Shown: positions 24,683 through 33,972 of the stretch, piece by piece | How the letters are laid out: each line of letters opens with the position of its first letter | Position numbering within the stretch: position 1 is the first letter of the stretch | NCBI GenBank assembly: GCA_965246845.1 | Contig: CBDFFR010000006.1 | Coordinates: 1-64,000, forward strand | Direction: 5' to 3' | DNA: 64,000 nt | Origin: JBBRMW01 sp965246845 | Lineage (GTDB): Bacteria; Chloroflexota; Anaerolineae; Aggregatilineales; UBA2796 | The notes under the pieces: generated by a model | The model's database searches: none | Seen by the model: only the letters and a program-made list of their open reading frames with translations | Told to the model about the DNA's origin: nothing | Made by a program: the position numbers and the translations under genes

Positions 24683-26593
24683 CTAGCGGGTTGCGACGAT
24701 ACTTTGATACCCTGCAGCCAGCGTATATGTTTTCCCTTGTACAAATGAGCCATCTGCGCGCAACGTTCCAATCACCGTTAAACCGTTCGCTGCGTTATAG
24801 AACACGAGCGAACCGTTGACGCCAACAACCTGCGTCCACGAACTGAAGCTGAATTGTTGCAGGTCACTGAATGATCCATCCGCGCCGACCCGCTCCGAGA
24901 TCGCGACTCCGTTGGCGATGTTATAAAAGAGAAGCAGGTCGCCGCCGCCCGCCGCCATTTGGGTCCAGCCAGCGCTCAACTCGACATTCTTCACAGTCGT
25001 GAATGTGCCATCGTCGGCGACCGTGCCAAGCGCGGCGGCTCCATCACCCGCACGATAGAACGCGATGCGCCCGTCGCCGAGCGTTGTGATCTGCGTCCAG
25101 CCTTTGCTGAACCGCGCCGGGAAGAATTTCAGGTCGGTATACGTCTCGTCGTCGCGGACGCGGCTGATGGCTGCGTCGCCATTTCCATCTCGATAGAACA
25201 GCACGAGGCCAAACCTTGTCGCGACGATATGCGTCCAGCCCTTGAGCCACGTATACTGCTGGAGCGTATTCAACGTCCCATCGGCACTGGCGCGAACGAT
25301 TTGCGCTGCGCCGCTGTTCCTGTTGTAAAGGAGAAGCAGCGCATTCGGCAGACCCGCGAGACTCGTCCAGCCTGCATCGATGGAGCCGGTCGCTTTCTTG
25401 TTCAGCGTTTCATTCTGGACGTTTGCAATCAGTTCGGCTCCGTTGCGTTGATAGAAAAATACTAATGGGTCACTGCCACTCGTGGATGAGACGGGCGCAG
25501 CGCCCCAGTAGACCGCGCGCAGCCGCACAGTAGTAGTTGTCAAATCGTTTTCTGGCAGCAATGCACGCAGGGCAAGGCTCCCACCCTCTCCAATGAAAAA
25601 CATCATTGAGGACAGCCCGTTGAAAATTTTGAGGCTGCCGAGAAAATATCCCTGTGCGTTGGCTTGCAAATCGAGCGTCTCATATTCGCCCGGATCGACT
25701 AACCCATTTGGGGTTATATCGCTTTGCACAACCATGACAATCCGCTCATTCGGCTTGAAGCCCGCCAGCCAGAGCGTGTACTCATTCGTATTCGGGTCGC
25801 CGCTCAGGAAGTTGTAAAGGGTTTTGGCTGGAGCCAGAATGGTGATGGTGATTTTGTACCCATCTGCGGCAAGAGTCCACAGTCCCGGCTGCGTAAACGC
25901 GATGTCGGGCAGCGTCAGGCTGGTGATTCCATCCAGCATACTGGCCTTGAGCGGGAAGGTCCGCCCATTGTAGGTCGCGGTTGCGTTCGCGATGGCTTGC
26001 GGGCTGCAAATTTCGATGACGTGATAGAGGCTGCTCTGGCCGGAAAGGTCATCCTGCGTGAGTGTAATATTCTGTCCGTTCGGCAGCCAGTTATTTGTTG
26101 CCAGCGGCGCGAACCAGTAGTACCCCGCGATTTCCTGCCGGAACTGTGGATTATCCAGCGTGCATTGGCTGCGGATCACGCCTTCACCACCATTGCCGTT
26201 CGTACCGCCATTCATCTCCGCGCGCGGTTCGCGCCGTTTGGGTTTGATGGGCTGCTGAACATCGGCAAAACGTTCAGTCGTGCTACCTTCGGCCAACCAT
26301 CCGAAACGCCGACCGAAGACGACTTCCAGCCAGGTCAGATTGTCCGCGCAGCGCGGTTGCCCAACCACCAGAAACAGCTCCCCCGGCGCGAGCGAGCCAA
26401 TTTGCGCACCCGCCAGCGCCGGGTCCTGTTGCAGGGCGCTGGCCGTGCGGCCCGTCACCTGCCCCGTCGTGCCGACAGGCAGACGCGAGCTAAAGCCCGC
26501 GCACGCCTCATAAGCTGGAACAGCGCGGATGCTGCGTTGCCCGCTCGCGATCAGACTGCTCAGTATCAAAACCAAAATGAGAATTTTGCGCAT
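24683..26593 (-). CDS. Secreted protein with SH3-like domain and C-terminal beta-propeller-like repeats
   Basis: A 636-residue exported protein, signal peptide MRKILILVLILSSLIASG. Residues about 35-105 look like a bacterial SH3 domain (GELFLVVGQPRCADNLTWLE and VVFGRRFGWLAEG). The middle is beta-rich and Ig-like (PGLWTLAADGYKITITIL). From about residue 370 to the end there are about six repeats of some 45 residues with the pattern GWTQ, LLLFY, a Gly-Ala turn and DGTF or DGSF, suggesting a tectonin- or lectin-like propeller. It is the last gene of a three-gene operon, 13 bases after the TPR-like membrane protein, with GAGG before its ATG. I infer a surface recognition role or a ligand for that membrane protein. 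Confidence 0.75.
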   Translation of the reverse strand: MRKILILVLILSSLIASGQRSIRAVPAYEACAGFSSRLPVGTTGQVTGRTASALQQDPALAGAQIGSLAPGELFLVVGQPRCADNLTWLEVVFGRRFGWLAEGSTTERFADVQQPIKPKRREPRAEMNGGTNGNGGEGVIRSQCTLDNPQFRQEIAGYYWFAPLATNNWLPNGQNITLTQDDLSGQSSLYHVIEICSPQAIANATATYNGRTFPLKASMLDGITSLTLPDIAFTQPGLWTLAADGYKITITILAPAKTLYNFLSGDPNTNEYTLWLAGFKPNERIVMVVQSDITPNGLVDPGEYETLDLQANAQGYFLGSLKIFNGLSSMMFFIGEGGSLALRALLPENDLTTTTVRLRAVYWGAAPVSSTSGSDPLVFFYQRNGAELIANVQNETLNKKATGSIDAGWTSLAGLPNALLLLYNRNSGAAQIVRASADGTLNTLQQYTWLKGWTHIVATRFGLVLFYRDGNGDAAISRVRDDETYTDLKFFPARFSKGWTQITTLGDGRIAFYRAGDGAAALGTVADDGTFTTVKNVELSAGWTQMAAGGGDLLLFYNIANGVAISERVGADGSFSDLQQFSFSSWTQVVGVNGSLVFYNAANGLTVIGTLRADGSFVQGKTYTLAAGYQSIVATR

Positions 26594-26606
26594 TTTACCT
26601 CTACCG

Positions 26607-28442
26607 CTAGCCGTTGGGTGTTGCCACCTCTATCTTGCTCTTATATAACGCGATATAGCGCTCCATATCACCCGCATTATCGATTTGCTGCGCCAGCGCA
26701 AGCGCCTTTCTATAAGCAGCGGCGGCAGCGCTGGTCTGTTTCAATTCCTCGCGACACTCCGCGACCGAATCCCAGAAGAACATCTGTCGCAGCGGAGATG
26801 CGCCTGTTTTCGAGTCTGTCGCCGCCTCGAATTCAGGGAGCGCCGTCTCGCAGCCTGTATTGAATTCAAGCAGTCCCAGATACCAATGTGACTCGGCGGC
26901 GAGATAACCAAGCGAGTGATCGCCATCGTCGTAGGCACTGATAATCCGGCGCGCATCGCGTCGCGTTGCGGCGAGCAATTCATCCTGTTCAGGCGTCATG
27001 AACTGGTCCGGGTAGTGCTGCCACAGCGCGTATTCAATCTGCATCCGCGCAAAGACGCCTTGATAAGCAACCTCGCGCCCATAGCTCTGGTCGGTCGCCT
27101 GATCGATCTGCGCCGCGTAGGTTCGGCCTTCGAGCAGGTGTGTCAGGGGCGCATCCAGCTTCGGGTCGGCGGCTCGTGTTTTCTGCTGTTCGAGGCTCCA
27201 CGCCACGAATGAGGCAGATGTGAGAGCGATGGCTACGCGCCCATAGCTCGAATCGGCACGGTTCGCGTTGTCTGCTTTTGCGGCATTGTATGCGGCGAAG
27301 CATTGATCGAGATTGCTTTGCGCCGCGTTCAGGTCGCCCTTCTGTGCCGCGACCGAAGCCAACCGCAACCAGGCGTTTCCGACCAGGATATTGAGCGTAT
27401 CCGCGCCACCTGCCGCGCCCCATGACTCCTTCGCCGCGCTGGAGAACGCAGCGAGCGCACTCGTATAATCTTCGGCGGCGTAATAGGTCAGCCCTTTGAA
27501 AACCTGCGCGATGCTCGTGACGCGGGCGCTCAACTGCTGGTTGGTCTCGAACGTCGGGCTGCTCAGGTTGACGACCGGGACCGGATTACCGAGCCGGAAA
27601 TTGCCGCCCATCTCGACTGCCTGCGCGAAGGTGCGCGGGTCGGCGTAGTAGCGCGGGCGCAGCATCAGGCCATCGGGCGTTTGCTCGAACTGTCCATAGA
27701 GGATCACGCGCGCCTTGTAGGTTTCGGCGGTCGCGCGCGCCTCGTCCTCGCTGCTCACAGGTCCAATCAGGTCCGGTCCGCGCCAGCACACATGGTAAGG
27801 CAGCGCCGCCGTGATTTGCCCAAGTTCGACGTTCAGGCGGCCATAAATGCGGTCGAGCAGCGCGCGGGCATCGGCAGCGTTCACACTCCCGTCGGCGGGC
27901 GTGCCGAAGTAGGCAACGCCAATCCCGACCTCGCAATTCGCCATCGTGTCGCGCGTCGGCGTCGCCTGCGGAGTCAGGGTCGGAATGATGCGATTGATCT
28001 GCGCATTGAAAATACTCCCAACCGCGAAAAGGAGTAACCCGAAGACGGCTACTCCGGCCACCCCGGTGATGAGCTGGCGCGTGACCCGCTCGCGGCGGAC
28101 CTGCCCCGCAATCGCACGGGTATAAAACGGCACGAGCGGTCGTAACGCATCAATCTGTGCCTGCTGATCGGTCCCAACGCGCTCACGCACCGTTTTCAGC
28201 AAAATCCACAGCGCTGGCTCGCCTGTAATGATCCCGCGTTCTGCAAGCAGCCGCACCAGCCGCACCGCAAAAACCTCGGCGCTGCCCTCATAATCGACCT
28301 GCCGGAGCAAACTCTCATCCAGCCCGGAGAAGGCAAGCGTGAGCAACGACTCGCGCTCCGGGCGACGTGTGATAAACGGAACCAGAAGCGCGACGACTAC
28401 TTCTATGAACTTCGCAGCATTGTCGGGCGCGAGCGCTGACAT
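26607..28442 (-). CDS. Membrane protein: cytoplasmic adaptor-like helical domain, one span, exported TPR-like region
   Basis: A 611-residue protein. Residues about 10-105 are a helical domain (FIEVVVALLVPF, ERESLLTLAFSG, FAVRLVRLLAERGIITGEPA) of the same type as the N-terminus of the TIR protein upstream; it resembles effector-associated domains. One membrane span follows (LITGVAGVAVFGLLLFAVGS, about 124-143). The Thr/Pro linker after it and four downstream cysteines suggest the rest is outside. Residues 170-290 form an alpha/beta domain (VGIGVAYFG, KARVILYGQFE). Residues 310-600 are helical repeats of TPR type (LTYYAAEDYTSALAAFSSAA, SAAAAAYRKALALAQQ). The ATG lies two bases after the TIR stop, so translation is coupled. 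I infer a sensor that passes an outside signal to the TIR protein. Confidence 0.72.
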   Translation of the reverse strand: MSALAPDNAAKFIEVVVALLVPFITRRPERESLLTLAFSGLDESLLRQVDYEGSAEVFAVRLVRLLAERGIITGEPALWILLKTVRERVGTDQQAQIDALRPLVPFYTRAIAGQVRRERVTRQLITGVAGVAVFGLLLFAVGSIFNAQINRIIPTLTPQATPTRDTMANCEVGIGVAYFGTPADGSVNAADARALLDRIYGRLNVELGQITAALPYHVCWRGPDLIGPVSSEDEARATAETYKARVILYGQFEQTPDGLMLRPRYYADPRTFAQAVEMGGNFRLGNPVPVVNLSSPTFETNQQLSARVTSIAQVFKGLTYYAAEDYTSALAAFSSAAKESWGAAGGADTLNILVGNAWLRLASVAAQKGDLNAAQSNLDQCFAAYNAAKADNANRADSSYGRVAIALTSASFVAWSLEQQKTRAADPKLDAPLTHLLEGRTYAAQIDQATDQSYGREVAYQGVFARMQIEYALWQHYPDQFMTPEQDELLAATRRDARRIISAYDDGDHSLGYLAAESHWYLGLLEFNTGCETALPEFEAATDSKTGASPLRQMFFWDSVAECREELKQTSAAAAAYRKALALAQQIDNAGDMERYIALYKSKIEVATPNG

Positions 28443-28444
28443 CC

Positions 28445-29209
28445 TTATTTCACCAATTCGGTGGCGAGCGTCTGCAATGCCCCGGAAAGGTCGGTACGCG
28501 CGTCGATGTAGCTATACGCGAGCAGACGGCTGTGCAGCGTACACGTCTGGATATAGAGCGGCAGGATCGGTTTCCCCTTTTGGTCGAAAAAGAACCACTC
28601 GCGATAGACTTCCTTACGATAGGGCATCGACGACGCAGAAAGCAACAGCACCATATGCGTCACTTCGTTCAGCGCGGCCTCGATACTCATATCCCAATTC
28701 GCGCCGCCGCGAATGGCTTCTGTATCCCGGAATAGCCGAAAGCCTGCACCACGCAACGCCGCTTCGACTTGTCCCGCGATGATCGCATCCGCATGAGCGT
28801 ATGAGATGAATATATATTCTTTTTCGGCATCCACGACAGGCTGCATTACGGGGTCAGGGTTCGCTGACGCGCTCGGCTGGCGCAGCGCATAGCGCGTAAT
28901 CACATCCGAGAGGAAATCGGCGTCTTCGCCATCGCCCATGTTCGCCAGAAGCTGATCGAGAAAGATACCGAGCGCTTCCTGCCCCGGCATAGTCTGCCCG
29001 TACCCGGCCAGAAAGCGGCTAACTTCCGTTGCGACGGTTGCCGGAGTGCCGTCGAAATCCATACGCGCAAGCATCGACGCGGCGCGCGGCGTCCCTTCCA
29101 GAGCGCCCGCGACCAGCGCGCGGCGTTCGCGCGCACTTCCGAATTCGGGGAGCGCCTGCACGATGCGGACCAGAGTTTGAAAATCATGCGGTGCGAGCGC
29201 AACCGTCAT
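28445..29209 (-). CDS. TIR-domain protein with N-terminal effector-associated-like domain
   Basis: A 254-residue cytoplasmic protein. Residues 8-105 are a helical adaptor domain (FQTLVRIVQALPEF, ERRALVAGALEG, VATEVSRFLAGYGQTMPGQE). Residues 131-250 are a TIR domain: EYIFISYAHADAIIAGQVEA, GFRLFRDTEAIRGGANWD, THMVLLLSASSMPYRKEVYR and EWFFFDQKGKPILPLYI. Bacterial TIR domains often cleave NAD or make signalling nucleotides; Glu204 in YREW is the likely catalytic Glu. The ATG at 29209 is chosen because it starts the adaptor domain; ATG at 29236 is possible. First gene of the operon, divergent from the cupin gene. Confidence 0.85.
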   Translation of the reverse strand: MTVALAPHDFQTLVRIVQALPEFGSARERRALVAGALEGTPRAASMLARMDFDGTPATVATEVSRFLAGYGQTMPGQEALGIFLDQLLANMGDGEDADFLSDVITRYALRQPSASANPDPVMQPVVDAEKEYIFISYAHADAIIAGQVEAALRGAGFRLFRDTEAIRGGANWDMSIEAALNEVTHMVLLLSASSMPYRKEVYREWFFFDQKGKPILPLYIQTCTLHSRLLAYSYIDARTDLSGALQTLATELVK

Positions 29210-29398
29210 CGAAGGTAATCCGCTGGATGGGAGCATTGTAGCGCAAAAAACCGAAACCCGTTGTCGTGCATCCAGAAATAGCATGTTGTGCAAAATGATT
29301 AAAAACTTCCCAAAATTGTAAATTGGTGTATCATTGCGCGCTTGCGCGTTCCCGACCGGAATGGGAGTGCAGTACCACGTCAGGAGCAAATTTTTACA

Positions 29399-29752
29399 AT
29401 GGCAAATCTCGCACATCGCACGGTAGCGCTCACGCGCTGGCAGGGCAGCCAGCACCCGAACCTCCAGAATATCACCCGCGCACTCGCCGCCGAAGGGCTT
29501 TCCGCGTATCGCTGGCAAAACGGACCGAACTTCCGCCACCCGCTGCGCTCGCATACCTTCGATAAGGTGCTATATTGCATTCAGGGGTCGGTCGAGATCG
29601 ATATTCCCGATTACGCGCAACGTATTCTGCTGCGCGCCGGGGACCGTATCGAGCTGCCCGCCGGGGTTCGCTATGCACAGGCGGTCGGACCGGATGGCGT
29701 GCAGTGTATCGAGAGCCGCCGCGCCGTGCAGCCTGCACGTAGCGGAAGCTAA
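29399..29752 (+). CDS. Cupin-domain protein
   Basis: A 117-residue single cupin. Motif 1 region reads HPLRSHTFDKVLYCIQGSVE and motif 2 LRAGDRIELPAGVRYAQAVG. The metal-binding set is partial: His residues near 50 and the Asp-Lys pair replace the usual HxH and E, so metal binding is uncertain. AGGAG lies about 11 bases before the ATG. The gene leads a tight plus-strand group with two membrane proteins (gap of five bases to the next). The function cannot be given from sequence. Confidence 0.82.
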   Translation: MANLAHRTVALTRWQGSQHPNLQNITRALAAEGLSAYRWQNGPNFRHPLRSHTFDKVLYCIQGSVEIDIPDYAQRILLRAGDRIELPAGVRYAQAVGPDGVQCIESRRAVQPARSGS

Positions 29753-29757
29753 CCGCG

Positions 29758-30252
29758 ATGGATGATCCGCAGCAGCCCGTCGATTTCGAGTACACGCCGC
29801 CAACCGAGCCGGAAGACGAGCCAATTGCAGAGGCCGCCCCGGTTGAAGAAGCGCTGGATGTTAGCGAGGAAGCGCCGCTCGTCACTGTGCGCAGGCGGCG
29901 GCCCACGCTGCGCCTGAACGTGATTCCGCTGGTCTTCGCTGCGCTGCTCGTGTTGTTTGCGGCAGTGCTGCTGGCGGGTGGGCAACTCGTGATTCCCGTC
30001 GAGGTGGCGCTGTGGTGGCCGCTGGCGGGCGTGCTGTTCGCGGTGCTGTGGCTGCTGGCGGCGCTGGCACGCGGGCGTCCGCGTGGCGTGATTGGTGGCG
30101 CTGGGTTGCTCGGTTTTTCCGCTTCCATACTCCTCGGTACAGCCTATCAGGTCCCGCCCGGAACGACGCTGACTGGGATCACATTCATTGCGCTTGGGGC
30201 GGGCGTGCTGCTCCGCGCGCTATTCCTGCGCCCGACGCCGATCCGCACTTAA
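29758..30252 (+). CDS. Small membrane protein with acidic N-terminus
   Basis: A 164-residue protein. The first about 45 residues are Pro/Glu-rich (EYTPPTEPEDEPIAEAAPVE), then a basic patch VRRRRPTLRL and four membrane spans (VIPLVFAALLVLFAAVLLAG, LWWPLAGVLFAVLWLLAALA, and two after residue 115). No family is recognised. Its stop overlaps the ATG of the next gene (TAATG), so the two are coupled. Confidence 0.75.
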   Translation: MDDPQQPVDFEYTPPTEPEDEPIAEAAPVEEALDVSEEAPLVTVRRRRPTLRLNVIPLVFAALLVLFAAVLLAGGQLVIPVEVALWWPLAGVLFAVLWLLAALARGRPRGVIGGAGLLGFSASILLGTAYQVPPGTTLTGITFIALGAGVLLRALFLRPTPIRT

Positions 30253-31988
30253 TGCCCGGTGTTTTCGCGGGCTGGGCGCTCGCATTTGCTGTGGTTTTCG
30301 GCTTGGGGGCGTGGTTACGCGCGGCTTTTGGCCTGCGCGGAGCGGGTGGTTTCGCGCAATTCTGGCTCGGCTATGTCGCGCTGATTGCGTTGCTCTATGG
30401 CTGGTATCTGGTCGCGCCAATCAATGCGCTGGCGAGCGTTGGTATCGGCGCAGTCGGGCTGGCCGGGTGCGGATTTTACATGGCGCGACTCGGACGCCTG
30501 AATATTCACCCGCTGCGGCTAGTCTGCTTCATCATCATTATCGGCATCGCCGCTGTATGGGTCGCAAACCGCGCGCTCGATTCGCAGCTTGATTTCGATA
30601 GTGTGTTCTATCATCTCAGCTCGATTCGCTGGCGCAATGAATTTGCAGTGATCCCCGGTCTCGGCAACCTGCATTATCGCCTCGCGTTCAACCAGTCGTT
30701 TTTCCTGTACTGCGCATGGCTGAACATCTACCCATTTTTCGGACACGGCTATTCGCTCGCGAATAGTTTGCTGCTGGTGGTGCTGGTCATGCACTGCGCC
30801 TATGCCGCGCTGCGTCTTGTTTTCGGACCCGGCGCGAAACGGCTGAATATCCCGGACCTGCTCGCGGCGGCGTTCATCCCGCTTGCGCTCTATCGCGCCG
30901 AAAAGCAACCGTACAGCGCGAACATTTCCGGTCCGTCACCCGATCTCGGCATTTTCATCCTGCAAGCGGCGGCGGCGTTTGCGTTTGCGCGTGTGCTATG
31001 GGGTCGCGAGCCGGATGCGCGCGAGCGGCGGCTGTGGCTATTCCTTGCGGTGACGCTCGGCGCGGTCAGCGTCACGCAGAAATTGAGCGGCGCGGCCTTT
31101 GCGGGCGCGCTGGTTGTAGTCGTGTTTGCAGTCGAAGCGCTCCGCGAGCGGCAAGCTCCGCGCGCAACGCTCGTGCGAAATTTACTCCCGGCCTTCGCGG
31201 GCGCGGCACTGATCGGCGGGCTGTGGGTGGTGGTCGGCGTGATCGAGAGCGGTTATCCGGCCTTCCCCTCGCGGATCGGAGCCGTCGCGGTCGATTACCG
31301 CATCCCCGCTGCGACTGCGAAAGAGGCCGAAGACTGGATTTATAGCTGGGCGCGCTACCCGGTCTCCAGTTCCAGCGCGGAGCAGGTCCTCAGCAATTGG
31401 GACTGGCTGCCGACCTGGACGAGTTTGCTTGCAATCGATCCGATGAATCAATTTCAATTCGTCGTGCCATTTTACGCGGCGCTATTCGGCCTCGCGGCCT
31501 TTATGATTTTGACGATCATCCGGCGCAGGCTCGATTTTCGATTTGTCCTGCTGATCATGCCCGCCGCTCTCTCGTGCCTGTACTGGTGGTTGAGCGCGCC
31601 CGATCCGCGCTTCGCGGGCGCGTCGTTCTGGCTGCTCGCTATTGCACTGACACTCGCCGCGCTCGATTTGCTGTTCGGCAACATCGAGAACCGCTGGAAG
31701 CAAACCCTCGCGCGGGCGCTGCCCGTCGCTATCCTGATCGTCTCCGCGTTGCTGCTTGCGAACGGCTATGCAAATTCGTTCGACCCGGCGCGCGTCGATT
31801 TCCCGACGGTCGGGAACGAACCCGTCAAACTTTACGCGACAGACTCCGGTTTTCAATACAACGTCGCCGCCGACCCCGACCGCAACCTGCAAATGGGCGA
31901 CCCGCCGCTGCCCGTCTCGCCATACCTCATCCCGAAAGTGGAGCTACGCGGCGCGGGCATTTCTGCCGGATTTCTCACACGCGAATAA
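30252..31988 (+). CDS. Polytopic membrane protein, LIC_10190/GT-C-like
   Basis: A 578-residue protein with about 12-14 hydrophobic spans. The first extracytoplasmic loop carries LDFDSVFYHLSSIRWRNEFA and LGNLHYRLAFNQSFFLYCAW, reminiscent of GT-C glycosyltransferases and of the LIC_10190 family, where an acidic residue in the first loop acts on a polyprenyl-phosphate sugar. The C-terminal about 70 residues are soluble (VKLYATDSGFQYNVAADPDR). The ATG overlaps the stop of the preceding gene. A role in surface glycan assembly is inference. Confidence 0.72.
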   Translation: MPGVFAGWALAFAVVFGLGAWLRAAFGLRGAGGFAQFWLGYVALIALLYGWYLVAPINALASVGIGAVGLAGCGFYMARLGRLNIHPLRLVCFIIIIGIAAVWVANRALDSQLDFDSVFYHLSSIRWRNEFAVIPGLGNLHYRLAFNQSFFLYCAWLNIYPFFGHGYSLANSLLLVVLVMHCAYAALRLVFGPGAKRLNIPDLLAAAFIPLALYRAEKQPYSANISGPSPDLGIFILQAAAAFAFARVLWGREPDARERRLWLFLAVTLGAVSVTQKLSGAAFAGALVVVVFAVEALRERQAPRATLVRNLLPAFAGAALIGGLWVVVGVIESGYPAFPSRIGAVAVDYRIPAATAKEAEDWIYSWARYPVSSSSAEQVLSNWDWLPTWTSLLAIDPMNQFQFVVPFYAALFGLAAFMILTIIRRRLDFRFVLLIMPAALSCLYWWLSAPDPRFAGASFWLLAIALTLAALDLLFGNIENRWKQTLARALPVAILIVSALLLANGYANSFDPARVDFPTVGNEPVKLYATDSGFQYNVAADPDRNLQMGDPPLPVSPYLIPKVELRGAGISAGFLTRE

Positions 31989-32065
31989 CAATGTGATGAA
32001 CGCACGGCGTAAGGACGGCGCGGATCGGCTATACTTAATAGCAATTCGACGGGAGCGTTTATCCT

Positions 32066-33184
32066 ATGCCATCCAATGTTACGCGCCGCGCCTTTTTACT
32101 GGGCGTCACGGGGTCCGCGCTGGCAGCAGCGGCGGGATGCCGCCCGGCGGGGTTGATCCCGCCCACACAATATCAACCCGGCAGCGCCCCGCTCCCGACA
32201 CTGACGCCCGCGCCAACCGTGATCCTCTCCGCGAACGCGAAAGCGGACCCGCATTACGGCGAAGTCGTCTTCGATAAAATATTCACCACGCCCGTTGATA
32301 GTTTCTACGTCACGCAATACGATTATTCGCGGACTCCGACGCTCGACAAAGCCACCTGGTCGATGAAGATCGACGGACTGGTCGATAATCCAATGACGTT
32401 CGTGTATGACGACATCGCGAAATACGAGCCATACGAAGAGATGCGCAGCATTGAGTGTATTGGCAACCCGGTTGGCGGTTCGCTGATCGGCAACGCGATC
32501 TGGAAGGGCTTCCACGCCGAAGCATTGTTCGATAAATTGGGCATTCAAGCGAAGGCCACGCACGTCAAAATCACGGGTGCGGATGGTTACACGACGGGCG
32601 TGCAGATGAAATACGTCCGGCAAGCGAACGTGATGTTCGCGACCGAAATGAACGGCGCGCCGCTGAACACGACGCACGGCTTCCCGATACGGATCATGAT
32701 GCCAGGGCTTTACGGCCAGAAGATGCCGCGCTGGATTACCCACATTGAATTTATCGACCAGGATTACATCGGCTTCTGGGAAGGCAATGGCTACTCCAAC
32801 CTCGCGACGGTGAACACCAATTCGATCATCAAAAGCCCGCCGAACGACTCCCGCGCGGATGCGGCTGAGGTCGGCGCGAAGGTGCAAATTCAGGGCGTCG
32901 CCTATGCCGCGCCGCGCCTGATCACGAAGGTCGAAGTGCGGATTAATGATGGCGAATGGATGCCTGCAAAAATCACGCTCGGACCCAACAACCTGACCTG
33001 GGCGCAATGGCGCTTCGAGTGGGTCCCGACCGCGCCGGGAGCGTACACGGTAGCGGTCCGCGTGACCGATGAGAGCGGCTTCGTACAGGATAAAGAGAAC
33101 ACCGGGATTTTCGGTGACAACTCGCGCGATGGCACGAGCGCTATTCATCAAATCAACGTCCGCGCCGAAACCCCGAAAGCCTGA
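32066..33184 (+). CDS. Tat-exported sulfite-oxidase-type molybdopterin oxidoreductase
   Basis: A 372-residue enzyme with an N-terminal twin-arginine signal TRRAFLLGVTGSALAAAAGC, which also offers a lipobox Cys. The molybdopterin domain includes WSMKIDGLVDNP, the Mo-ligand cysteine in MRSIECIGNPVGGSLIGNAI, and GFPIRIMMPGLYGQKMPRWI. The C-terminal dimerisation domain of the family follows (VRINDGEWMPAKITL). Sulfite oxidase relatives oxidise sulfite or reduce sulfoxides. The next gene, two bases on, is a pentaheme cytochrome, which would carry electrons to or from it. GGAG precedes the ATG. Confidence 0.9.
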   Translation: MPSNVTRRAFLLGVTGSALAAAAGCRPAGLIPPTQYQPGSAPLPTLTPAPTVILSANAKADPHYGEVVFDKIFTTPVDSFYVTQYDYSRTPTLDKATWSMKIDGLVDNPMTFVYDDIAKYEPYEEMRSIECIGNPVGGSLIGNAIWKGFHAEALFDKLGIQAKATHVKITGADGYTTGVQMKYVRQANVMFATEMNGAPLNTTHGFPIRIMMPGLYGQKMPRWITHIEFIDQDYIGFWEGNGYSNLATVNTNSIIKSPPNDSRADAAEVGAKVQIQGVAYAAPRLITKVEVRINDGEWMPAKITLGPNNLTWAQWRFEWVPTAPGAYTVAVRVTDESGFVQDKENTGIFGDNSRDGTSAIHQINVRAETPKA

Positions 33185-33186
33185 AT

Positions 33187-33972
33187 ATGAGCAACACACC
33201 GCAGCCCATCGTGGATACTACTCCGAAGAAGCGTCGCGCGCGGCGTTGGCCGCTACTCATCGGCGGCGCGTTCGTCGCGCTTTTGCTATTCAGCGGGATC
33301 GGCTTCGTCGCCGCGTCTGCGCTGGAAGAACACGATACGTTCTGCATCTCCTGCCACACCGTACCGGAGACGACTTACTTCAACCGCGCGTATTATTCGG
33401 TCGATAACCCGACGCTGCCCGTCAACGATCTGTCGAGCGCGCACTACCACATCGCAGCGGCGAAAGACAGCAAGGAGCCGTTCGCGTGCATCGATTGCCA
33501 CCGCGGAGACGGCAGCCTCGGCCATCGCGTGAGTACGCTCCTGCTGGCGGGTCGTGACACCGTGACCTGGCTGACCGGGAACGAAAACCCGTCCATCGCC
33601 AAGACCGATATTCGCGAGGCGTGGCTCCCCAACGCAGCCTGCGTCGGCTGCCATGCCGATTACCTGCGCGACATCAAGGGGCTGGATAATCACTTCCATA
33701 CATTGCTCCCGCAGGCCAAACAAGCCGCCGCCAACGGCGCGAAGCTGACCATCGCCGAAGCGCTCAAGAACAACCCGGACGCGATCAAGGAATGGTCCAC
33801 CCCGGTCGAGAACGCGCCGCTCACCTGCACGGGTTGCCACCTGCCGCACTCGGAAATCCCGAATGGCGAAAAGGTGTTCTTCATGGAGACGCAGCGCCGC
33901 AATACGGCGTGCATCGCCTGCCATGTCGCTGCGGGCAAGGGTCCGCAGGACGCGAACAGTCTGGGGAACTAG
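33187..33972 (+). CDS. Membrane-anchored multiheme cytochrome c (five CxxCH), NapC/NrfH-like
   Basis: A 261-residue protein with one N-terminal span (PLLIGGAFVALLLFSGIGFV) and five heme sites: CISCH, CIDCH, CVGCH, CTGCH and CIACH. The layout resembles NapC/NirT-type quinol dehydrogenases, which move electrons between the quinone pool and exported enzymes. It lies between a molybdoenzyme and a Tat protein, so it is likely their electron carrier. Its stop TAG overlaps the GTG start of the next gene. Confidence 0.9.
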   Translation: MSNTPQPIVDTTPKKRRARRWPLLIGGAFVALLLFSGIGFVAASALEEHDTFCISCHTVPETTYFNRAYYSVDNPTLPVNDLSSAHYHIAAAKDSKEPFACIDCHRGDGSLGHRVSTLLLAGRDTVTWLTGNENPSIAKTDIREAWLPNAACVGCHADYLRDIKGLDNHFHTLLPQAKQAAANGAKLTIAEALKNNPDAIKEWSTPVENAPLTCTGCHLPHSEIPNGEKVFFMETQRRNTACIACHVAAGKGPQDANSLGN

